Source: a virus
Reading direction: 5' to 3' (one strand)
Length of the DNA: 64,000 nucleotides
IMG/VR virus record: IMGVR_UViG_3300037258_000282
Location: 1 to 64,000 of that record
The notes under the pieces were generated by a model. That model was not told the origin of the DNA. It saw only the letters and a list, made by a program, of their open reading frames with translations, and did no database searches. Below are positions 56,286 to 64,000 of this stretch, piece after piece. The stretch's first letter is position 1; every line of letters begins with the position of its first letter. Both the position numbers and the translations under genes were made by a program.

Positions 56286-56642
56286 TCAGTCATACGCGGG
56301 AACAATATCATCGTTTCCCCGCGTATCTGATTCATTTTCCACCACTATATACTTAGCTTTTGGATTAAACATCGCGTAGGCGCCGAGTATCTTTCTAGCT
56401 CGGTGAAGCCTCTTTATCACGTCATTTAGAGTTTCATGACAGGCTAAGTCATTATGCCCGCTCTGCAGATCCACGAGAACTGCCTCGAGATTAGAGTCTA
56501 TAGCTCTATCCACGTGTATCATGACATTATTCCCAGACTCATCTGGAACGAAGTGAGTCTCAAGCTCTGGAAATAGAGCCGATCGAATTTTGTCTAGCTC
56601 GACGTTGGGTCTCTTCGATCGAAACCACCGCATCCATCTCAT
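56286..56642 (-). CDS. Conserved phage hypothetical protein
   Basis: A 118-residue protein: VELDKIRSALFPELETH, IHVDRAIDSNLEAVLVDLQSG and DVIKRLHRARKILGAY follow the pattern of small proteins next to regA in non-enteric T4-like phages. Start overlaps the regA stop. Confidence 0.6.
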   Translation of the reverse strand: MRWMRWFRSKRPNVELDKIRSALFPELETHFVPDESGNNVMIHVDRAIDSNLEAVLVDLQSGHNDLACHETLNDVIKRLHRARKILGAYAMFNPKAKYIVVENESDTRGNDDIVPAYD

Positions 56643-57046
56643 CTCTTCACTCTACCTATAGTGTACTTCGACTCGAGAATATAGTCCCTCTTCTCTGAGA
56701 AGGATATAACCTTAATCTGAGACATATCGGCGAGCGGAGAACTGATCTTCTTCAGAGACTGCTCTGGAATTTTAACCAATCCCCACTCTGCTAGAAGCCT
56801 AACTATTCTGTTGCGTCTGGCGATGTCGTCTTCAGTAAAGTTAGTCTCTCGATCGTCGAGAGCGAACATCTCCTTAAATGATACGATAAAGTACCTACCG
56901 CGGCGATGGAAGATGTGGCAGGACTGAAAGAGTTTCTTCTCTCGCCTAGAAAGAATACCTACTCGCGAGAGAGTCTCCTTGATCTTTAAGAAGTCTTCTG
57001 GATCTATCATAACCTCTACTAGAGACTCAAAAACTGTCTCATTCAT
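56639..57046 (-). CDS. regA: RegA translational repressor
   Basis: A 135-residue RegA. KKLFQSCHIFHRRGRYFIVSFKEMFALD in the middle and ARRNRIVRLLAEWGLVKI are the family core. RegA binds the start regions of early messages, including its own operon. Located, as in T4, beside the clamp-loader genes. Confidence 0.85.
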   Translation of the reverse strand: MNETVFESLVEVMIDPEDFLKIKETLSRVGILSRREKKLFQSCHIFHRRGRYFIVSFKEMFALDDRETNFTEDDIARRNRIVRLLAEWGLVKIPEQSLKKISSPLADMSQIKVISFSEKRDYILESKYTIGRVKR

Positions 57047-57416
57047 CTAACTCCAGCCTTTTCTTGATTATTTTCTTCTGCTCCGGAGTAAGTATCCTAC
57101 ACGCTTCGCGGGCTCTTACTGTACTATATTTATAGTACAGTCTAACTTGCTCCAAGTATGGCTCGAGTAAGCCCTCTTTCTTCTTAGCAAATCTTCTTCC
57201 GCGGGGAATGGAATTGAATAGATAGTCGTACTGAAGCTGATTGTCCAGTCCGTACCTCAGGTTCATCTCATTCGAGTATAGAACCGTGTCTGGAAACGCC
57301 GACAGAGATCTGTTCATGCGCCACGCGGAATATCCGGTAATGTCACCCACACGGTTCTTCGTGTGGATGGAGTTCTCAAACCGCCAGTCGTATTCATACC
57401 GACTCTCTGACATCAC
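57039..57416 (-). CDS. 62: Clamp-loader small subunit gp62
   Basis: A 125-residue protein. WRMNRSLSAFPDTVLYSNEMNLRYGLDNQLQYDYLFNSI with the following basic RGRRFAKKK is the gp62 signature in T4-like phages. It forms the loader with gp44 encoded at 57670. Shorter than T4 gp62 (187), as in many non-enteric relatives. Start overlaps the upstream stop. Confidence 0.8.
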   Translation of the reverse strand: MMSESRYEYDWRFENSIHTKNRVGDITGYSAWRMNRSLSAFPDTVLYSNEMNLRYGLDNQLQYDYLFNSIPRGRRFAKKKEGLLEPYLEQVRLYYKYSTVRAREACRILTPEQKKIIKKRLELDE

Positions 57417-57607
57417 GTCATTCTAATCAAGGCGTCAGTGATCGTAACACCTGGAGTCTCTTCATCACGCCATATGCCAGTGGAAGCGTCTCCACCCGCC
57501 CTGATAACGACCCAGTACCTGACTCTGTATGGAAGCAGCATATACGCGACGTACATGCAGAAGCTGTCCCATAACTCATCCAACTTAGAGACCACCTGCC
57601 AACTCAT
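57413..57607 (-). CDS. Conserved small phage protein
   Basis: A 64-residue protein: RVRYWVVIRAGGDASTGIWRDEETPGVTITDAL is a recurring small phage motif. It overlaps the start of gp62. Function unknown. Confidence 0.65.
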   Translation of the reverse strand: MSWQVVSKLDELWDSFCMYVAYMLLPYRVRYWVVIRAGGDASTGIWRDEETPGVTITDALIRMT

Positions 57608-57669
57608 CTTTGAACCTCATGCAAAACCAGTTACTATAAATGGTCAATATCTTTCAAGCATTAAAAAAG

Positions 57670-58617
57670 CTAAAGCGGCGTGCACTCGACCATAACTTCC
57701 GTGATAAATGCCAAGAGATTGACCTCCTGGTCTGCGACGAAGGCCGATTGATACTGATACTTTGAGAGAGTGAGTATAAGCATAGGGATGGACGCCTGGG
57801 TGAAGTAAGTGGAGCACTGCTCGTAGAACTTCCTGTATATTCCCACGACGTCGTTATTCATGTTCTGGATCACCCACTGCCTGGCGCTGGAGTAATCCTT
57901 GTTCTTGATGTATATAATCAGCTCTGAGAATACCTCGTCCGTCATGCGAGCGAGTATTCCCGTGTCGATCGTGCCAGACGCTGAGTAAGTCTGGAGCTCA
58001 TTTAGCACTCTTCTCCAGTCTGGAAAATGCTTGGTGATGAGCTCTGCGACTATCGGCTTTTCAAACTTCACTCCCTCGTTGGATAGGATCGCGCAGGTCC
58101 TATGAAAGAAGGCCGACGCCATCTTTGCCTTCTCTTTGGAGTCGAAAGTAAACTCTACGAGAGAGCACCTCGAGTGAAGAGCTGGAATGATCTTATTCTT
58201 ATAGTTGCAGGTAAACATGAACCCGCAATTTCCAGAATACTCCTCCATAAAGTTTCGGAGAGCGGGCTGCGTTGAATTTGGATTGAGAAAGTCGGCCTCG
58301 TCGAGTATGACGTACTTCCTACCCCCGGTAAGTGACACTGAGGAAGCAAAGTTCGCGATCTGATTTCTCAGAGTGTCGATGTTTCCGTCGAGAGATCCAT
58401 TTATCACCATATAGTCTATGCCGAGCTGCTCGCACATAGCTCGCGCCGTGGTGGTCTTTCCTACTCCAGATGTACCCGCGAGGATCAGGTTCGGAATGGC
58501 CCCATTCTTGATGAACTCTCTAAACGACACTTTTATGCGATCTGGGAGTATGGTATCATCGATAGTCTGAGGTCTATACTTTTCTACCCAGAGAAATTCA
58601 TCAGGATTCGATTGCAT
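57670..58617 (-). CDS. 44: Clamp-loader ATPase gp44
   Basis: A 315-residue AAA+ clamp loader. WVEKYRPQTIDDTILP at the N-terminus, LILAGTSGVGKTTTA (Walker A, about 40-54), YVILDEADFL (Walker B, about 103-112), then TCNYKNKIIPALHSRCSLVEF with sensor 1 and the arginine-finger SRC. Loads the gp45 clamp. Confidence 0.9.
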   Translation of the reverse strand: MQSNPDEFLWVEKYRPQTIDDTILPDRIKVSFREFIKNGAIPNLILAGTSGVGKTTTARAMCEQLGIDYMVINGSLDGNIDTLRNQIANFASSVSLTGGRKYVILDEADFLNPNSTQPALRNFMEEYSGNCGFMFTCNYKNKIIPALHSRCSLVEFTFDSKEKAKMASAFFHRTCAILSNEGVKFEKPIVAELITKHFPDWRRVLNELQTYSASGTIDTGILARMTDEVFSELIIYIKNKDYSSARQWVIQNMNNDVVGIYRKFYEQCSTYFTQASIPMLILTLSKYQYQSAFVADQEVNLLAFITEVMVECTPL

Positions 58618-58798
58618 CGGGGTAAGTCCTTCTCAGATAATCACGATCCTGCTGAAGCATGCTCATGAGAGTGCCCATAGTATCATACTCTCGCCGATAC
58701 TGCTTACTGTCTCGAAGTTGGAAAAAACCGCGATATAGCGCGGCGATCGAATTTTCGATCAGTTCTTCGGTGGCGTCGGCTGGCTCTTCAGTAGTCAT
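58601..58798 (-). CDS. Small conserved protein between gp44 and gp45
   Basis: A 65-residue acidic helical protein (SIAALYRGFFQLRDSKQYRREYD). It overlaps the gp44 start by 17 bases. Similar small frames lie here in related phages; function unknown. Confidence 0.6.
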   Translation of the reverse strand: MTTEEPADATEELIENSIAALYRGFFQLRDSKQYRREYDTMGTLMSMLQQDRDYLRRTYPDAIES

Positions 58799-58809
58799 GA
58801 CAGGTCTCC

Positions 58810-59475
58810 TCAGGCGTACTGCGACTTTTCCTCAAGTGCGATATAATACTGAAGTTTTCTAGACTTAGACGTGAAGTGCGATATTCCCTCACAGATCGTC
58901 ACGTCGTATGCATCTGGAAGCATCTTCAGGTTATCGTACCTGAAGATAGCTCTGAACTTCTTTTGCGTCTCTCCGACCACTAGCGAAAAAGTGTCTCCAA
59001 ATGAGTTCTTAATGTCGAGAGCCGTAATAGTTACGGTGTTACCATCGCCTATTATCGCCAGGTCTGAAAGCCCCATCACGGCGTGAGCCTTGGCGATCGA
59101 CGGAAGGACATCCTCGTTAAGTGAGAACTTCACCACCGCGGGTGGAAGATTGAGGCCATCGGCTTCCGGTGGCATGGGCTTGACTCGTGGATCTCCGTAG
59201 ACGTAAGTCAGCGACCAGCTTTCGGCATCAGATATCTTTACAGTCTTATCTCCAAACTCTAGATCGGGATCAGACATGAGAGACATCGACGACAAAAACC
59301 TGTCGAGCTTCGAGATCGCAAAGGTCGTCGGAAAGTTCGTAGCCACCTCGGCTACTCCAAATATGCTTTTTGAAGCCGAAAGCGTCTTGAGAATTCGACC
59401 CTCTCTAATCAGAATCATGGGATTGATAGCAGCGAAATTCCTCAGTACTACCAGCGTATCTTGATCTATCTTCAT
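58810..59475 (-). CDS. 45: DNA sliding clamp gp45
   Basis: A 221-residue clamp of T4 gp45 type (T4: 228). Two similar halves; LRNFAAINPMILIREG at the N-terminus, FDLERFLSSM-like KLDRFLSSMSLM and FRYDNLKMLPDAYDVTICEGISHF are conserved. Serves as processivity factor and, in T4, late-transcription activator. Just upstream are a strong promoter and a perfect palindrome. Confidence 0.85.
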   Translation of the reverse strand: MKIDQDTLVVLRNFAAINPMILIREGRILKTLSASKSIFGVAEVATNFPTTFAISKLDRFLSSMSLMSDPDLEFGDKTVKISDAESWSLTYVYGDPRVKPMPPEADGLNLPPAVVKFSLNEDVLPSIAKAHAVMGLSDLAIIGDGNTVTITALDIKNSFGDTFSLVVGETQKKFRAIFRYDNLKMLPDAYDVTICEGISHFTSKSRKLQYYIALEEKSQYA

Positions 59476-59487
59476 ATGTTTCTCGCT

Positions 59488-59517
59488 CTCTATGATATAT
59501 CGCGATATATCATAGAG
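59488..59517. promoter_or_regulatory. 30-bp perfect palindrome in the gp45 leader
   Basis: CTCTATGATATATCG and its exact complement meet at 59502/59503, 13 bases upstream of the clamp start codon and downstream of the promoter, so it would be in the 5' leader RNA. A second, imperfect copy (ATGATATAacataATATATCA) lies at 59522-59542. It may be an operator, or an RNA hairpin that controls clamp translation. Confidence 0.7.
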
Positions 59518-59534
59518 TCTCTATGATATAACAT

Positions 59535-59563
59535 AATATATCACCAACCTACCGCGGTGTCAA
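59535..59563 (-). promoter_or_regulatory. Promoter of the gp45-gp44 operon
   Basis: Minus strand: TTGACA (59563-59558), 17-bp spacer, TATATT (59540-59535). Confidence 0.75.
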
Positions 59564-59564
59564 C

Positions 59565-59990
59565 TCACTTATTTCTAGAACTATATGCGGAGTTTATAAC
59601 TCCGGCGTGGATCGCCCAGGGCCACTTATCGTTGATTAGAGCGGCGGCATCGTCACCATCTAACTCTATCCTATCTGACATAGAGTGCTCTAGAAGTGAG
59701 ATGTAGTGCTCATACCTACTTGAGACATCCACTGGGGCTATAGTAGAGAAGAACTTATTATAGGCATCTTGTATATTATTTGCAGTTGCCGAGCCCTTCA
59801 AACTAGCCTTAGCTACCTTGATGAGTTTTTTCAAAAGTTCCTCGCGATCTTTGTAATACACATTGACGGCAGTATCATACTGCTCAGATCGTAAGGACTG
59901 ATGCTTCTTAAGTTGAAGCAACAGCACGTCCTTGTCATATATCGCCCGGATGTTTAAGTTTCCAGTATCTCGCGTTGAATCGATATGCAT
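59565..59990 (-). CDS. Hypothetical protein upstream of gp45
   Basis: A 141-residue protein, helical, K-rich in the middle (KDREELLKKLIKVAKASLKG). ATG 59990 with GGAG nine bases before is preferred to ATG 60005. T4 has rpbA near gene 45, but I see no clear similarity. Confidence 0.6.
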   Translation of the reverse strand: MHIDSTRDTGNLNIRAIYDKDVLLLQLKKHQSLRSEQYDTAVNVYYKDREELLKKLIKVAKASLKGSATANNIQDAYNKFFSTIAPVDVSSRYEHYISLLEHSMSDRIELDGDDAAALINDKWPWAIHAGVINSAYSSRNK

Positions 59991-60009
59991 CGTGTTACAC
60001 TCCATTTCT

Positions 60010-61293
60010 TTAGATTATCTTACCATACGCGGCATGTCCAGCATCCCATAGTCTAGTATATCCTGCCGCGATCATGTTTTCAACTTCGGTCTTATCTTCA
60101 TCAAAATTAGGAAGAGAATTCTTTAACTTATGTTTTTGACATGAGTATCTCGACGCTCTATCCCCAGTAGTCGAGTTAAAGTATTGATAAGACGGACTAG
60201 TCTCTTTAATTAAAGAAAAACCCAGAGTTTCATATACCGCACCGGTGAAGAACCTCCTATCACAGTAGCTGATCATGCTACCAGACACTCTCTTAGAGAT
60301 CTCTGACATCATCTTAGCCGGACCACCAACCACAGTAGTTCCGATCGCACTAGCAAGTCTTAGAAGTTCTAGGTCAAATCTCTTATTAAACCTAGGTCTT
60401 CCAACCGTCATCACGGATACTAAACTTTTCTTATGGAGAAGTCCGACTGCTAGAGAGTGTCCCACACTTCCCTGTACGTGATTCTCCTCCAAAAAGTTAC
60501 TCGCCACTCTCTTGTCTAATACCTCTATCTCACACTCTCTAGCCCATATCCTAGAGTTACGCCCCAGTGATGAAGTGATAATAGACTTAATCTTATCAAA
60601 GTTTTCGTCTATCTCATAGTCATATGGCTGAAGTAGTCTTATTCCTAACTCTCTGCACTTAAAAAACTTATCTCTATGATAGAACTTAAATTCATCACCA
60701 GAGTGCCAGTAGGCCCCATTTACCTCTATAGCTAACTTATTCGACCCAACGTATATGTCCAACTCTTTTGGAGAGATTATAGTCCTATCGTTAGTAGAAT
60801 ACTCTACTCCAATTGACGAGAGTAGGTCTCTAATCTTTCTCTCATATCTAGACTCAACTCTACTCTTATCTAACTCTATCTCGTTGAGATGCATGTACCT
60901 CTCAATGCAAGTTCTCTTCACTCCCAGAACGGTTCCTATCTCGGAGCAAGATAGACCACTACCATGGTATAGCTCTTGAAGCTGAGACCTCGAGAAATTT
61001 TTCTTTCTAAGAGATGAATTGTGTGTCACTCCGTATCTCTCGAGTAAAGTTCTAGAGCTCTTCTCTCTTACGGCGTCGACCTCAAATGCCGACCTAAACC
61101 CATGCCTCGCCGCGGTAGTATTCATTCTCTGATGAGAGTTATTCCAACTCTCATCCCCATGGCGTCGGAGTGAGGTCTCCCTCCTCTTAGATATCGTATC
61201 AGGATGCCTCATTGAGCATGAGGTAGAGCAAAACTTACTTGAGGTTCTACCATTAAGCTCCACGTCGCACGTGAGGCATCGCTTAAGTGGCAA
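60010..61293 (-). CDS. Vsr-like (EDxHD-type) homing endonuclease
   Basis: A 427-residue protein. N-terminal zinc motif (C6, C9, C22, C26), DNA-binding repeats of the NUMOD kind (RHGDESWNN, RHGFRSAFE, RYGVTHNSS), a helix-turn-helix (CSEIGTVLGVKRTCIERYM), then a Vsr-type nuclease core LAIEVNGAYWHSG with HRDKFFKCRELGIRLLQ. Related enzymes accompany split-intein genes in phages. It probably moved into the clamp region as a free-standing homing gene. TTG start overlaps the end of the upstream gene. Confidence 0.75.
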   Translation of the reverse strand: MPLKRCLTCDVELNGRTSSKFCSTSCSMRHPDTISKRRETSLRRHGDESWNNSHQRMNTTAARHGFRSAFEVDAVREKSSRTLLERYGVTHNSSLRKKNFSRSQLQELYHGSGLSCSEIGTVLGVKRTCIERYMHLNEIELDKSRVESRYERKIRDLLSSIGVEYSTNDRTIISPKELDIYVGSNKLAIEVNGAYWHSGDEFKFYHRDKFFKCRELGIRLLQPYDYEIDENFDKIKSIITSSLGRNSRIWARECEIEVLDKRVASNFLEENHVQGSVGHSLAVGLLHKKSLVSVMTVGRPRFNKRFDLELLRLASAIGTTVVGGPAKMMSEISKRVSGSMISYCDRRFFTGAVYETLGFSLIKETSPSYQYFNSTTGDRASRYSCQKHKLKNSLPNFDEDKTEVENMIAAGYTRLWDAGHAAYGKII

Positions 61294-62407
61294 GTCCCGC
61301 GCTCTTCTTGTTCTTCTTAGCCCTGCGAGCCAACTTCTCCTGCTGCTTTGATGGTACAGCCGCGGAGTCGATCTTGTCTGGAACCGGCAGCTTGTTCAGC
61401 TTCGATGGGTCGGCGGTAGCGGCGGCGCCGATCGCGGCCAGGTCAGCGAGAGAGCCACCGAAGATATACGTACCGACGTGACTCATCTGCATCCACGGGC
61501 AGAGCCAGGTCTTGAGCCCGATCGCGTGTGCTTTCTGACAAAACCAATAATCTTCAGACAGATATCTCTTCGTCGACGCCTCTCGTCGCATATTGAAGTT
61601 CTTTATCATGTCATATATGACTGAACCAACGGACGACTCAGGAGCATCCGAACCTACTGGAAATTGTAGATACTCTTCGATCTGATTCTTAAGTTCGAGA
61701 GGATCTGGAACGTCCATCTCGGCCTGAAAGAACTGCATGATAGGACGCGAGCCATCGAAGTGCTGAGTCCTAACGTGATCCGGCCTATAGAAGTACTGCG
61801 GATAGCTCTCGCAGAACTTATCCATGGCCTCGCGCTTCATCATCATGAAGCCAGTTCCGATCTCAAGTACTTCAGCGGGCTCCGAGATGAGTATATTTCC
61901 AGTTCCACCCTTGGGATTAAAGACGTAGTCACCCACGAACTTCTCTAGAGTCTGCGGGTCTTTATCTGCGAATCCCTTATCTACCGCGGTCTTGATCTTC
62001 TCCCAGGAGATACACTTCTTCGGGTATGGTCCTCCGACGATATCATAGTCATTGCCCTCCATATTCTGAAGAGCCATGAGGGCCAGAACGTCCTGCGGGT
62101 TGAAGCCGATATCGGCGTCGATGAACATCATGTGACCAAACGGGCGCTTCTCAACTTCAACACCCTCTTGGTTCTGGACGTTGATCGTCATGCGCATGAA
62201 CTCATCGCAGCAGTAGTTTCGCGCACGAGGAATAAGCGACTCGTTGAACAAGAAGTGAAACACCAGAGGTATGTTGTAGTGCTTAAACATCGCGGACATA
62301 TCGGCGCATGATTTAGCAAATATTCCAGAACACATTCCACCATACATAGGCGTGGATACGAACAGGCCTCTCTTCTGAAGCTTACTAATATCTAGAGGTA
62401 TCTGCAA
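61283..62407 (-). CDS. GT-A fold glycosyltransferase
   Basis: A 374-residue protein. FNESLIPRARNYCCDEF near residue 52, GHMMFIDADIGFNPQDV (DxD, about 90-106) and GTGFMMMKREAMDKF with EDYWFCQKAHAIGLKTWLCPWMQMSHVG match a glycosyltransferase common in T4-like phages. The acceptor may be modified DNA or virion protein. TTG start; Lys/Ala-rich C-terminal tail (about 340-374). Confidence 0.7.
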   Translation of the reverse strand: MQIPLDISKLQKRGLFVSTPMYGGMCSGIFAKSCADMSAMFKHYNIPLVFHFLFNESLIPRARNYCCDEFMRMTINVQNQEGVEVEKRPFGHMMFIDADIGFNPQDVLALMALQNMEGNDYDIVGGPYPKKCISWEKIKTAVDKGFADKDPQTLEKFVGDYVFNPKGGTGNILISEPAEVLEIGTGFMMMKREAMDKFCESYPQYFYRPDHVRTQHFDGSRPIMQFFQAEMDVPDPLELKNQIEEYLQFPVGSDAPESSVGSVIYDMIKNFNMRREASTKRYLSEDYWFCQKAHAIGLKTWLCPWMQMSHVGTYIFGGSLADLAAIGAAATADPSKLNKLPVPDKIDSAAVPSKQQEKLARRAKKNKKSAGLAT

Positions 62408-62410
62408 GGC

Positions 62411-62707
62411 TTACTTTACTCCCTTATTCTGGCTGAGCTCCATCGCGTGTAGAGCGAATAGTATGAAATGCATCGCCTTGAAGGCGTCTTTTCGAGCGGC
62501 CGCGTAATCGCCCTTTTTTCCCAATCTCCAGAGATACTTCATGGCAGTATCCCTCGAGCTAGTAACGGCAGATCCGAGAGCTATCCAGGCGTCCATGCAC
62601 TGAATCGCGTCTCCAGAACTATCTGTAGAATAATGCTCAGAATAAGTAGAGTCTACGATGGCCTTAAGCTGAGCTATCGTCTGATCTTCAGAGTACCTAT
62701 AGTTCAT
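62411..62707 (-). CDS. DUF3310-like protein
   Basis: A 98-residue protein. IALGSAVTSSRDTAMKYLWRLGKKGDYAAARKDAFKAMHFILFAL matches the C-terminal helices of DUF3310 phage proteins, sometimes annotated as nucleotide kinases without proof. Overlaps the methyltransferase by four bases. Confidence 0.65.
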   Translation of the reverse strand: MNYRYSEDQTIAQLKAIVDSTYSEHYSTDSSGDAIQCMDAWIALGSAVTSSRDTAMKYLWRLGKKGDYAAARKDAFKAMHFILFALHAMELSQNKGVK

Positions 62708-63906
62708 AAAAATATCTCCAAGTTGGATTTTATATCATCCATATCATCAAGTGACTTACTCGCGTTATGCTGGAACACGTAACTTGAGTTGATCATGTTA
62801 CGACGACCCTCTAGATAAGCCCTCACTTCTAGAGCCATATCTCTCGCGGTACTCACCGGAACATTTTGACAGATATGATTCACTGACTTTTCTGGGTCGA
62901 GCAGTTCAAAATCCAATGGTAAGTTCATTATGGTCATCGCCTCGCGATAGCTGATGTACCTATCTTGGTGGGGATGAGTCAGCATAGTTGGATAGTGTCC
63001 CACGAAGGCGCCTATGTGCCCCTTAGGTACGATGGTTCCTCGCCTCATTATGGAACCACCGGCCTGGAGTTTCTCATGCCTCCGAAGGCACCTGTCGCGC
63101 TCCTTGGGATATCCATTAGATCCCATCCACTCGGCTATCTCTGGATACGCGTGAGTCTTCTCTATGAATGAGACGATATCGTTGTTTCGTATTTTTGCGG
63201 ATGGAACTAGGTTGAAGAACTCTAGATGAGATATACCACCGTACATGTGCTCCAGAACAAACCGATAGTATGGATCTCTAGATGGGATCTTCCCATTGAT
63301 AGGGGTTGTCTGAAAGTTTGATCTACCGGCGGAAAGTATGGTATCCTCGATCTTCTCATGCTCTCGACTGAAGTACGACAGCTCCGGGCAGCGATCGCCC
63401 TTCCAAAAGAAGAAGAAAGCTCGAGAGCGAACTTGCGGCATCCCATGTAGTATAGACTTGGTCGAGTATACGGACATCGCGTAGCCGGCATCGTGAGCTA
63501 TCGCCCGCATACGCTCTCTGATGTCTTTACCGATATTTCCCGCGAATCCCGGCGCGTTCTCTCCCCAGAATACCTCTGGACTCATCTCAGTCAAGACATA
63601 CTGAGTCGTCTTAATCAACCACTTGTTGTTTTGATTGCTAGTTCCATATCCATGAGACAACTGAGATAAACCGGCGCATGGACACACGCTTCCAACGACG
63701 TCGAGCTTACTCGGCTTACCCCCGTCATCTAGAACGACGTATGGTACTTTAGCTCCCAGATTTTTCTCATAGTAGTTGATGAGATGCCTGTCGTTACCAT
63801 AAAATGGCTTGAACGATATAAGCTCTTCGGATAGTCTTCCGAAAGCCATATCGGAGCCCAGCGTCAGCCCACCTATAAGAGGAATTATGGTGCCGTGCTT
63901 AATCAT
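62704..63906 (-). CDS. DNA (cytosine-5) methyltransferase
   Basis: A 400-residue C5 methyltransferase. LIGGLTLGSDMAF at the N-terminus is motif I-like; VCPCAGLSQLS (motif IV, catalytic Cys near residue 76), WGENAPGF (motif VI ENV-type) and MPQVRSRAFFF (motif VIII QxRxR) are present. Protects phage DNA or alters host methylation. It lies beside a glycosyltransferase. Confidence 0.85.
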   Translation of the reverse strand: MIKHGTIIPLIGGLTLGSDMAFGRLSEELISFKPFYGNDRHLINYYEKNLGAKVPYVVLDDGGKPSKLDVVGSVCPCAGLSQLSHGYGTSNQNNKWLIKTTQYVLTEMSPEVFWGENAPGFAGNIGKDIRERMRAIAHDAGYAMSVYSTKSILHGMPQVRSRAFFFFWKGDRCPELSYFSREHEKIEDTILSAGRSNFQTTPINGKIPSRDPYYRFVLEHMYGGISHLEFFNLVPSAKIRNNDIVSFIEKTHAYPEIAEWMGSNGYPKERDRCLRRHEKLQAGGSIMRRGTIVPKGHIGAFVGHYPTMLTHPHQDRYISYREAMTIMNLPLDFELLDPEKSVNHICQNVPVSTARDMALEVRAYLEGRRNMINSSYVFQHNASKSLDDMDDIKSNLEIFL

Positions 63907-64000
63907 TAAAAAATGTACTCAAATCTGCCCTATCCATCACTTTGGAAAGATCCATTACTGTAGTTCTCTTCTTTCCCTCAAAGACCGAAAAGATCTTATC
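63906..64000 (-). CDS. 3' end of a gene cut by the window edge
   Basis: The last 30 or so codons of a minus-strand gene (KIFSVFEGKKRTTVMDLSKV..., ending FFND). Its TAA overlaps the ATG of the methyltransferase gene. Too short to identify. Confidence 0.6.

Overview
The window is a piece of the genome of a large tailed phage of the T4 superfamily. The T4-type replication core is recognisable gene by gene on the minus strand: sliding clamp gp45, clamp loader gp44 and gp62, RegA, a split family B DNA polymerase gp43, UvsX, helicase gp41, primase gp61 and RNase H. Several signs suggest an alphaproteobacterial, possibly rhizobial, host. The tRNA-His has A73 and no G at -1, a known alphaproteobacterial trait; the ribonucleotide reductase is the monomeric B12-dependent class II type; the thymidylate synthase is ThyX. 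The host assignment is inference.

Layout. Positions 1-7983 (plus strand) are an accessory region with five YdcK-like hexapeptide-repeat genes made of 18-bp units, a DUF2786 gene, several small genes and two roughly 1-kb non-coding stretches full of 12-bp tandem repeats. Positions 7987-16351 hold 26 intact-looking tRNA genes, one D-arm-less tRNA and one tRNA remnant, interspersed with a AAA ATPase, two metallophosphoesterases, a Pnkp-type 3'-phosphatase and small genes. With two more tRNAs near 31.7 kb the set reaches all 20 amino acids if the odd Asp tRNA works. Nearly everything from 16374 to the end is on the minus strand: nuclease, PhoH, RNase H; then a seven-gene sugar cassette (19.8-26.0 kb) with heptose-type kinase, isomerase, nucleotidyltransferase, transaldolase, SDR, Gfo/Idh and a methyltransferase-glycosyltransferase fusion; then a cassette with its own promoter that looks like a MotA/TolQ/ExbB-type membrane stator (27.3-29.1 kb). 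RNA ligase, RNR, ThyX and primase follow, then probable structural genes (37.9-43 kb), a ligase-like protein beside a nucleotidyltransferase, an ADP-ribosyltransferase-like gene, the replication block (47-60 kb), a plus-strand spanin pair, and at the right end a Vsr-like homing endonuclease, a glycosyltransferase and a C5 cytosine methyltransferase.

Most notable: (1) UvsX is encoded as two adjacent genes carrying the N and C halves of a split intein. (2) The C-terminal half of the DNA polymerase has an in-frame amber codon inside motif B, arranged CTC-TAG-CTC, so that a hop between the two identical codons would restore exactly the expected sequence. (3) The stator-like membrane cassette. (4) The heptose-type cassette. 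(5) The nearly complete tRNA set with several structurally aberrant members. (6) A small compositionally foreign plus-strand island at 45.5-45.9 kb. Early-type promoters (TTGAC, 17-bp spacer, TA-rich -10) recur throughout, as do TATAAATA-like late-promoter motifs.
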